Part shown: piece by piece, positions 21,667 through 30,010 of the stretch | Numbering within the stretch: the first letter of the stretch is position 1 | Layout of the letters: each line of letters starts with the position of its first letter | Origin: Primula veris | Taxonomy: Eukaryota > Streptophyta > Magnoliopsida > Ericales > Primulaceae | Length of the DNA stretch: 64,000 bases | Direction of reading: 5' to 3' | Assembly (NCBI GenBank): GCA_963682055.1 | Contig: OY821744.1 | Span: 28,000,967-28,064,966, forward strand | Position numbers and translations under genes: made by a program | Notes under the pieces: model-generated | Told to the model about the DNA's origin: nothing | Databases searched by the model: none | Seen by the model: only the letters and a program-made list of their open reading frames with translations

Positions 21667-21762
21667 ATGGCTCCCATCACTAGATCTGCCTCAAAAAAGA
21701 AAGCGTTTACTTGTCGAAAACAGCAGCGGTTGTGGACTTTTCTATGGTTGGAAAAAAGGTAA
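21667..21762 (+). CDS. Antisense frame E, short basic peptide or first exon
   Basis: 31 codons starting MAPITRSASKKKAF, strongly basic. The stop codon overlaps a good splice donor (AG then GTAAAC at 21759), so this may be a 5' exon of the large gene that follows rather than an independent gene. I could not find an acceptor that keeps the reading frame. Confidence 0.35.
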   Translation: MAPITRSASKKKAFTCRKQQRLWTFLWLEKR

Positions 21763-22270
21763 ACCTCTGTCACACGAAAGGACGGTTATTATTTTATTCT
21801 TTCTGTGGCTCCACTCCTTTTAACTGTGCTAAGTAATCCCTTTAGTTTTTTACCTCATAATTTGCTGAAGAAAAATATCTCTTATCTTCTCTCTCTAGGG
21901 TTTGTTCTTCCCGCCAAAAATTTGCTGCCTCTCTATCTAGGGTTTGTCGTGACGGTTGAGAGATTTACTGCTATTCTCCCTCGCTTGCTCGTGATCATGA
22001 CTGTAAGTATCTTCGTATTTTGTGGTTTGTTTGTTTGGATACTTCTGTGATTAGGATTCGTATTTGATTTGTGGTTGTGGTCATATTTGGTCTTAGTTGT
22101 CTATATTTGTCTATCTAGGTTGTTGAGTAGTGGTTTTTCTTCCTGTATAGGATATTTGTTGGGTTGATGGAAAACTTTTTAGGGTTTCGAACAATTGGGG
22201 GGGGCGGGATTTGTCGTGTCATGTGTTTTGGGGTTAGTATTTTGATGGATTTGTGATGATGTTTGGATAG

Positions 22271-25200
22271 GAAATTTTGACCCAATGTCTGGCCTAAGTT
22301 GGCACATTTGTGGAAAAGGACTTTAAGAGGCTCGCCGGAATACCGGATAACATACACATTCGGCTGCCTGTCTCTGATGAGGAGGTTTTGGGATATGTCC
22401 CTGCCGGCGAGGTAGCTGTGCGTTCCTCGGCCTTCTTCACTGGGGGTCTTAGACTTCCGTTTACGGAGTGGGTGGCTTCGTTCTTTGAGGCCGTCCAGAT
22501 AGCTCCGGCCCAACTCGCTCTGAATGGTTACCGAACCTTGATCGGTATTCAAAGGTTGTCGGAAGTATCGGGGATAGATATTGAACTGAAAGATGTCTTC
22601 GGGGTCTATAGTTTGAGTTTCGAGCGCCGCAGTTCGTATTTGAAGCGCATTCTCCCGGCTGGTAATTGGGTTGCCGGACACCAACAAAGAACATAACCTT
22701 GGTGTTGTGATTGCGTCCGGGGAATGGGGCTGTGAAGGACACCATATCCCTGGACCTGTGACCACAGCTCCTGCTATTCCAGACCTCGGCGCTCCCAATG
22801 TTGAGGCGCTCTTAGTGCTTTGGAAATGGTGGGGGCCTGGGCCTACCAAGGATCCGGCAAGCCGTTCTGCTCCCCTGCTACTTGGTTACCCTGCGGGGCC
22901 AGTGACCAAGGGGAATCCTGCGCCCGAGATCCCTAAAGAGCCCGAGGAGGAATTCGTAAAAGTTGTTAGGGCTCGAAGTGCTGCTCGGGGAGGGAAAAAG
23001 CCCACTCGTTCTAAGCGCCGAAAATCGGACCCCGCTGTTGGCACCCCGAAGAGGGCTAGAGGGGTTGAGACCTCAGGTAATGTGGAGGTTGCGGATGTTG
23101 GCAGGGGTGTAGAGGTGGTCGCATCGTCCCAAGGTGATACCACCGAGGAGGCTGTTGCGAATCTCGATGTAAGTGTATTTGTTTTTGTTAATAGTTGCCT
23201 TTTGACTCTGTTGTTCCCTGCTTTATATGCTATCTTGTTTCAGTTATTGACTTCTTCATTGGTTACCCTTACTCTTGCCCGGTCTATGGGTATTATGGTG
23301 TTTCAGGGGTCGTTCGACAACATATTCGAACATATGAACCTCCTGGTGAGCATGGGCGAGGATACGATGACCCTGCCTGTCGTCTCGTCTGCCCGTATTG
23401 AGGATCCGATAGATCTGCCTGTTGGCTCGCCCATCCGTACTGAGGAGGTGACCGAGCATGGGGACCCTAAGACCGGTCCTTCGGAGAAGGAGGTGAGGGA
23501 GGAAGTGGAGGTGGAAGCCGGCAAAGAGACTACCATGGGAGTTGTGGTGGGTGTCGAGGATGAGGTTCTCGAGGGACCTGAAAAGGTGTTGGTGGACGGG
23601 GTGGCAATGACCCGTTATATTGATCGGTGTAGGGGTGAACTGTTGGAGCAACCCCGAGTCTTGAGGATGGGGTATACTGCTCTTAAGCCCCTCGTTGTCA
23701 AGGATGCAGAGAAGATAGCTGCTCGTCCTGCAATGTCGGTTATAGAGCAGGCCAGTACTGACGCGCTTCGGGTATGTTGCGCACGTTTTTTTTTTTTTTT
23801 AAGTCGTGATGCTCTTGTTTTGGCTGGTGTCTTATGTCTCTAAATACAGGTCTTCGTGGATATCGTGGTGTTAAGGGATCAGCTGTCGGCACTAGAGTCT
23901 GAGAAGGAGAAGCTGATGGCCGAAAATAAAGCTTTGGCCGAGGATAAAGCTCAGCAAGTGAAGTTGGTCTCCGAGCTAGAGGCGGAGAAAGAGAAGCTGA
24001 CGGCCGAAAATAAAGCCTTGGCCGAGGATAAAGTTCAGCAAGCGAAGTTGGTCTCCGAGCTAGAGGCGGAGAAAGAGAAGCTGATGGTCGAAAGCAAAAT
24101 AACGGCCGAGGAGAAAGCCCAGATGGCTAAATTGGCCACTGATAATGAGAAGTTGGTAGGAGATAACTTACGCCTGACCGAGGAAGTGGAGAAGATGGGG
24201 GCCGAAAAAGAGGAGTGGGTCGAGAAATATGACCTACTGGAGGCCGATAACTTGCTCATGGCGGAGGATGTGGAGGCCGGAACATCTGAGGTTGCTGCTC
24301 TGAAGGCAGGGCAGGCAGACGAACGGAAAAAGTTTGCAATGATGGCTAATTTTTCCGTCTTTTGCGCTCATGTCCGAGCTCTAAACTTTGCACAAAGGTG
24401 CCATTCTCGGACCGGGCGTGGTCGGAGTTGGTTTATCCCTGTCCGCAAGGTGCACCTCCTAAGCCTCAGGATTGGGCCAACCTCCGAGACGAGGAGCTCC
24501 CACGGATGCCGGGACATACTATTTCGACGGCGCTCCGTCCCCATTCCGGGTCGGCTCCAACGACCCCTCGATCTGCTATTGCCGTGATTCCCCCACCCGC
24601 ATCCCCTCAGGTAGAGCCTTGACCATTTACTTGTAATATTTTCTCTGTATCTTAGCGTAAAGTCTTTTGTTACCCGAATTATGGGTCTCTTTTGTAACTA
24701 GAAAGATATTCTTTTGGGAAGTGATAATATAGGTGCTATGTTTTCTTTCTGTTTGGCTTTCCTTGTTAATTCCCCTGTTTGTGGGTCGTCGTCTTTTGAA
24801 GGATGTAAAAACATCTTGTCAGGTACCCGCCAATCCCCTTGCCATGGTGGGCTGGACCTCGCCTAGTCGTAGCGTAGGCGATGTTATAAACGGTCTTGAA
24901 AAAGCTAACGCGTCCCTAACCTCTGAACTGAATTCTGCTCGGCGCGAAATCGATGGTTTGAATATTCATATTTCAAATTTGTCAATTCGATTACGTGACT
25001 TGGGAGAGAGGTTCAGTAAGAAGACCGCATACTATACGACAAATAAGGGAAAGGCTAAAGAGCTTCTTGGTGCGCTTCGGCGCTCTCGTGATGAAGCCCG
25101 AGGCCGGGTGACGAGCTTGAACTTGGTTCTAGGGGCCGTTTTCGAAGACGCGGACCTGTTGCTATCCTTTGCCAGAGCGTATTGGGCCCGAAGTCGTGCA

Positions 25201-25416
25201 TTAGAGGTGCTCGATCATGTAAAAGGGATGCGTGGTGTTGCCCGGGCAGAGCGTATGGGTGCCGCTATGGCCGGGGTAACTGAGACCACGGCTGCCTTGA
25301 ACCAAGTAGATGCGGTCGTACAGGAACGTTTGGGGACTCAAATTGTCTCATTGCGAAATATCCATTTCGCTGACGCCGTAGAGACCTCAGCGTCTGTTGA
25401 TGGGTTATCAGATTGA
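22271..25416 (+). pseudogene. Tat-1 large antisense gene (Transposase_28-like, coiled coil), decayed
   Basis: A spliced plus-strand gene. Proposed exons are 22271-23168, 23307-23771, 23850-24610 and 24823-25416, all with GT-AG introns in phase 0. A six-base first exon ATGACT at 21997-22002 before GTAAGT is possible. The first exon holds a domain resembling Pfam Transposase_28 (FFTGGLRLPFTEW, then a helical region and DTNKEHN...GEWG). The second and third are acidic and then a long Lys/Glu/Ala coiled coil built on a repeated EKEKL(M/T)AENKALAEDK unit. The last exon is another coiled coil. Lesions: an in-frame TAA at 22295-22297, a +1 frameshift near 22660, and a frameshift between about 24360 and 24420. 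Without these the product would be about 900 residues, similar to the Tat-2 gene. Confidence 0.72.
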
Positions 25417-25605
25417 TGATCGTGTAGCTTGTTTTGTCATTGTATATGTAGCTTGTATATAAAAAATCTTCATTCTTCTACTTTCGTGTCTTTTCTTTTC
25501 TTTGTTCGATAAGATATCCCTGTCTCTTCTATATTTGAGGCTGAATATTCATCTCGTCCTTTCTTCCCCATTTTTTTTTGTTTTTTGTTTTAGGCACATG
25601 CTACT

Positions 25606-26118
25606 ATGTCACACCAGGCCGGTTCTCCATGCCTAGTTAGTCCGGGGCTAGGACCTACTGGTGTTGCCCGGGACGAGGTCTCATTTGGTGCGGCTAGTGA
25701 AGGGCATGCCAAGTGGCCTTACATCATTTTAATGGGCAAAAACGTCAAGTTGGTCGATCAGTGCGCCCGACTTAGGGCCAAGTTGAAAATCCAGGCGTCC
25801 TCTTTTCGCGAATATGTTCGTCGTGCCGAGCATGTTGTTGAGGTTCAGGAGCGTCGTTTAGATCGGTATTGGCGTGTAAAGGAAAAATACCCCGGTAAAC
25901 TAAAGTCGCTGGTAACCCAAGCCAATATTTTGGTGAAGTATTTCCGCCTGTCTCGATCCAGATTCGATGCTTCTGCGGCTACGATCGAAGCTCATAAGCT
26001 TCCCTTCGACGATGCTCGCCGTAAAGCGGCCTCGGATGTTTACGGTAAACTAAAGTCGCTGGTAACCCAAGCCAATATTTTGCTGATCTCTTCGTTTGGT
26101 ACTTTATTGCCTCCGTAG
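25606..26118 (+). CDS. Antisense frame F, possible further coiled-coil gene
   Basis: 170 codons starting MSHQAGSPCL, preceded by TTTTAG and by TATATAAAA at 25456-25464. It could be a sixth small gene or a downstream exon of the large gene. The middle is helical and charged (VDQCARLRAKLKIQ, VVEVQERRLDRYWRVKEKY). A 40-bp segment is duplicated in frame (25893-25932 and 26043-26082), so the block YGKLKSLVTQANIL appears twice and the second copy leads directly to an unrelated C-terminus. No family recognised. Confidence 0.5.
   Translation: MSHQAGSPCLVSPGLGPTGVARDEVSFGAASEGHAKWPYIILMGKNVKLVDQCARLRAKLKIQASSFREYVRRAEHVVEVQERRLDRYWRVKEKYPGKLKSLVTQANILVKYFRLSRSRFDASAATIEAHKLPFDDARRKAASDVYGKLKSLVTQANILLISSFGTLLPP
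25893..26082 (+). repeat. 40-bp direct repeat inside frame F
   Basis: CGGTAAACTAAAGTCGCTGG and the 20 bases after it recur exactly at 26043-26082, 150 bp downstream, which is a whole number of codons. Confidence 0.9.
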
Positions 26119-26179
26119 TACGGGCCATAACTCTTTCTCAATTTTGTTTGATGCATATTAGCCTCTTTGCTTGGCCTTA

Positions 26180-26213
26180 CCCCCCCCCCCCCCCCCCCCC
26201 TTTTTTTTTTTTT
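26180..26213. repeat. Homopolymer pair C21-T13
   Basis: Twenty-one C followed by thirteen T. The length is likely unstable or uncertain in sequencing. Confidence 0.95.
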
Positions 26214-26239
26214 ATATACCTGCATATGTTTGAGGTCTT

Positions 26240-26403
26240 GATTATTCCTAGGCCTACCCTTAGGCATGCCGTTTGGGAATTTCATAGTATTCCTAGGCAC
26301 AAGGGCCGTTTGGGAATTTCATAGTATTCCTAGGCACAAGGGCCGTTTGGGAATTTCATAGTATTCCTAGGCCTACCCTTAGGCATGCCGTTTGGGAATT
26401 TCA
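26240..26403 (-). repeat. 37-bp tandem repeat in the Tat-1 pol/antisense convergence zone
   Basis: The unit GCCGTTTGGGAATTTCATAG plus 17 bases ending in CAAGG starts at 26268, 26305 and 26342, and a 45-bp variant leads to 26387. It lies between the end of the antisense genes and the end of pol, the 3' untranslated zone of the element, where Tat elements are known to carry tandem repeats. Confidence 0.88.
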
Positions 26404-26508
26404 GCTGCACTCGTTAGACAGCATGATAAAATGTTTTATTTACCCAAAAGACAATGTCATTAAGCAGGAGGGGTAAGGTGGCACCTGTATTTGTACTGAT
26501 GAGATGAT

Positions 26509-27405
26509 CTATATGTAGTACTTCTTTAGGTTAGCCACATTCCAGGAATTCTTCTCCCCTCTGCTGTTTTCGAACAGAACGCTTTTGAGTTTGTAGGTAA
26601 CCGGGCTTGTTCTCTTGACGATCTAGTATGGTCCCTCCCAGGTGGGGCTTAATTTGCCATGTATTTCATTGCGGGTATAGACCGTTACTCGTCGCAGCAC
26701 CAATTCTCCGACCATAAACTCTTTGGTCCCTTTCACCCTCTTGTCATACGTTTGCTTAACGCCTTGTTGATACTTCGCTAGTGTAAGAGCTGCTATCTCT
26801 CGTTTCTCGTCTAGCATGTTGAGTTCCTCCCTCATTCTTTGTTCATTGTTTCCTTGCTCGACTAAAGTTGTTCGTAGTGTGGGTAGCCCGATTTCCGTTG
26901 GTATGACGGCCTCGACGCCGTATGCTAAGCTGAACGGGGTTTCCTTGGTGCCCGTCTTTGGTGTAGTTCGGCACGACCATAAGACGTTGAGCAGCCGCTC
27001 GGGCCATCTCCCCTTCGCTTGTTCGAGGGTTGTCTTGATGCCATCTAGGACGGTTCGGTTTGATACCTCTGCTTGTCCGTTTCCCTGTGGGTATGTTGGC
27101 GTCGAATAGAACTTTCGGATACCGAGTTCTTCGTACCAAAGCTGCAAGTTGGCTTCTTTGAACTGGGTGCCATTGTCTGCGACGATGGCGTACGGTATAC
27201 CGAACCTTGTGATGATGTGCTCCCAGATGAACTGTTTGACATTACTGGCTTTAATTTCACGGAGAGGTTTAGCCTCAACCCATTTGGTGAAGTAGTCCGT
27301 CGCCACGATCAGATATTCGACGTTGCCGGGTGCTTGAGGAAGCTTCCCGACTATATCAATCGCCCATTGTGCGAATGGCCATGGTGCCGATACCGGGGTC
27401 ATCAT
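26509..27405 (-). pseudogene. Tat-1 integrase remnant
   Basis: The frame opens exactly at the junction with the LTR stub. The HHCC zinc finger is gone. The catalytic core is present: AIDIVG (first Asp), VADNGTQF (second Asp) and NGQAEVSN (Glu). It continues to the C-terminal module with SPTWEGPY. There a TAG (26623-26625) interrupts the GPY/F motif, after which the same frame runs 37 more codons to TAG at 26509-26511, ending in NVANLKKYY. The enzyme could not be functional because the N-terminus and all other pol domains are deleted. Confidence 0.9.
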
Positions 27406-27407
27406 AA

Positions 27408-27543
27408 ATGGGTCCCTAGTTAAGTGGGCTTGGGCTTTTTGTAAAGGAGGTGATAACCCATTAAGCGTTGGATACCCAGTTATTATATATGGGCTGATTA
27501 AGACCCGAATAAAATATTTGGGTCTAATTTTTATGTTCTATCA
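27408..27543 (-). repeat. Tat-1 5' LTR stub
   Basis: The first 136 bp of the LTR in minus orientation (TGATAGAACAT...), two mismatches from 17868-18003. It is fused directly to integrase sequence at 27405-27407. The outer edge abuts the CAGCT target duplication. Confidence 0.93.
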
Positions 27544-27548
27544 CAGCT

Positions 27549-28354
27549 AGAAACTGAATTAGCATAGACACTGAGGAAATCAGCTATTGAGCCAGGCCCT
27601 TAGTAGATCGAGAAGGGTCGATATCTGCACAAAATGCTTACGTGTTGTGGATTTCGAGTCTTGCTCATTTGCAACTTTTAAGTGCATCATTTTATCACAA
27701 GTCATACTGGACCTACTAGGTTTCTCGAACTTGGAAATTAAGCTTATGCATATCTGGTCGAAGAAAGCTAAAAGTTTAAAATTGAATTACTCCGACTTAG
27801 CATATGGTGCTAATAAGCAAACTTATTAGCTAAAATACTTCACTAATTATGCATTTAGTTCGATTTAGACAAAGGGGGCGGTTAAATTCTTGAATTTCCT
27901 AATCAAAAGCTTTGCACACGTTATATTGCCTTTTTTTTTATGAAGCGGTGGGGAAAGAGAAAGTGTCAGTGTGAGTTTATATAAAAACTAGTAATCGTTG
28001 CTCACGCGTTGCGTATGCGATACGTAGTATGCGATACGTAGTGACATAGATATAATTCCGACAAATAAACTTAATATTTTTTTTAAAATTTAAATATCGA
28101 ATGATTAACAATCGTATATAAAGAGTAACATAACGTTTTACTCTTATAAAAAATACACAAAGATTTTGTTTTGAATATAAATGTGTGAAAAATAATATTT
28201 TTTAAGTTATTTATGTATTTGAATTAAGTGATGACATTTAAGAGTAATTACAATATTAGAGTGAGGGTATTTTTAGAAAATTTGGACAAAATTGAGCTGT
28301 GTTAAAATGCTTGTGTTGGTTTATATTAATAGTTACGATATCAACTCTATTCTA
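27549..28354. other. Gene-free host DNA
   Basis: AT-rich with no convincing gene. The 15-base motif GTATGCGATACGTAG is repeated directly at 28012-28041. Confidence 0.6.
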
Positions 28355-30010
28355 TTGACGAAATGTTTAGCGTGCAAATCTAGTTTCTTTCTTCAGATTA
28401 ACAATTGATAAAATGACAAGTACGCAAATGAATTCAACTTAAAGCTGACACGTTGTTAAGCCACTAGATATTAAATTTGTCACAATTGGAAACTGAAACA
28501 CGAAGATGAAATTGAACTGAAAAGTATGATATATGGGGTTTTTAAAGAGCAGTAAACTTTTTTAAAGTAAATGCAAGTTAAAAGCCTACAACGCACATGT
28601 TCATCTTTTTTATTCCTTAACATGAAAATTAATAAACGCCATTTTTTCTTAAGAGAACTCAGAACACCATACAAACTAACAACGCTAACATTACAAGACG
28701 GATAGAATTGTAGAAACAAATCTTTTTAAAGCAAAGTACGATTAGAAGAAAACGCTTTCATGTGGCCAGTCAGAACTTTTGTTTTTTGCTTGCAATAATG
28801 CATACAAAGAAAGAAGTGAAGAACCAAGTATGTTAAACCGAAACAAAAAAAAAGGATAGAAAATGAAACTCTCTAAACAGTGAAACGAAAAAAATTGAAA
28901 GTTCTAAACAAAAGTCTATATTCACTTTTTTTTTTCACTACACTGAAGATGGAAAGCACAAATGGGGTAGTCTTTCTGTACAAAAAGCTAGCATCTTTCC
29001 TTTTGAATCCCTTTTTGTATCGAGTAGGAAGATACTTAGCATCAATGACAAAAGAATTCTATGCTAAAAATCTTACTGTTCAGTTTGCTCATGACAACAA
29101 ATCCCTGCTAGAAAGAATGCAAAGACCATAAAATAAGGGGAAAAAAATGCACTTTACAAAAGCACAACACTTTTTTCTTTTCCGGCAAAAGAATCATTTC
29201 TTAATTCATAATCAAATACACTTGCAATTTGAATAACATAATTTTTTGCAGTGACTGTTTCTTTATCAGAAAATTACTCCAACAATCTGCAAATGTATTA
29301 TATCCCCATTCTCTGTCTTTAATGAACTACTATATTCTATCACTCTTCTTAACAAAAACCAATAATTTCTATTTGATCATTTGATCAACAATGTAATCAT
29401 CTTCTCAACTCACTTACAATTGGACCAACACCCACTTTCAAGAAAGTCGATAAAACAATCTATTAACGCACAAATGAGCCAAGAAGTAAAACAGAATTAA
29501 GTGAATCAAACAAATGCATATAACAAATATCCCAGTTCCAATTACAGAAACATTCACACGTTTTTGAATTTATCCACAGTTTCGGATAAAAGCCCACTTC
29601 TTTATCTGATTATCTCTAATCAACTTCTATTCATCACTGATTTTATATATTTTCCTCTACAAATTGAAGAACTAGCACGATTCTACATATTTACAAGATC
29701 CCTTTTTATTACAAACATAAATTAGGGGCTAGTTAAGTACCAGTATCCATCCATTTTGCTTTTCCAATATGTAAAACTAGTTTCTTTAGAATAAGTTCAA
29801 TTTTTCTACCAAATTAAACCAAACAAGCTTATACAATCCTTCTCCTCCCGAAAACCGAACCTGAACTCCTGCTCCTCTCGATTGACACCTCAGACGACCC
29901 CTCCCCTCGAAACCGCCCAAAAAACGACACAAACCCACGAAACGCCCTCCCGACCCTCCCCCCTCTCCTCGTCCTCCCACTCCTCGAACCCCACGAGACC
30001 CTCCTTGGCC
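28355..30010 (+). repeat. Left arm of an old inverted duplication
   Basis: This segment matches, in reverse complement and with many indels, the region 34826-39702. Anchors: GCGTGCAAAT at 28371 with 39688; the GGCCACATGAAAGC-type block near 28760 with 39231; GTACAAAAAGCTAGCAT at 28979 with 38590; TTTGTTATATACATTTGTTTG (one base different) near 29510 with 36540; and the last RING exon near 29829-30000 with 34826-34999. It is too diverged to date by eye. Confidence 0.82.
29131..29828. other. 3' flank of the RING gene
   Basis: AT-rich noncoding DNA within the left duplication arm. It is alignable with 35000-36700 of the right arm and contains no gene of its own. Confidence 0.6.

Larger units (their letters stand above)
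17476..27543 (-). mobile_element. Tat-1, deleted Ty3/gypsy (Tat-type) element with antisense gene array
   Basis: A complete LTR (17476-18003) and a 136-bp LTR stub (27408-27543; two mismatches to the other copy) bound the element. A perfect 5-bp target duplication CAGCT lies outside (17471-17475 and 27544-27548). The LTR ends are TGATA and TATCA. Pol reads on the minus strand, but only the integrase core and C-terminus remain (26509-27405). The rest of the 5' LTR, priming site, gag, protease, RT and RNase H are deleted. The plus strand carries five small reading frames and one large spliced gene. Antisense genes between pol and the 3' LTR are a known trait of the Tat lineage (for example gene 23 of Grande); five small ones in tandem are not something I recognise. 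Confidence 0.93.

Noticed and set aside
22115..22849. 244-codon minus-strand ORF in Tat-1
   Set aside because: Shadow of the plus-strand Transposase_28-like exon, which has recognisable motifs and splice sites.
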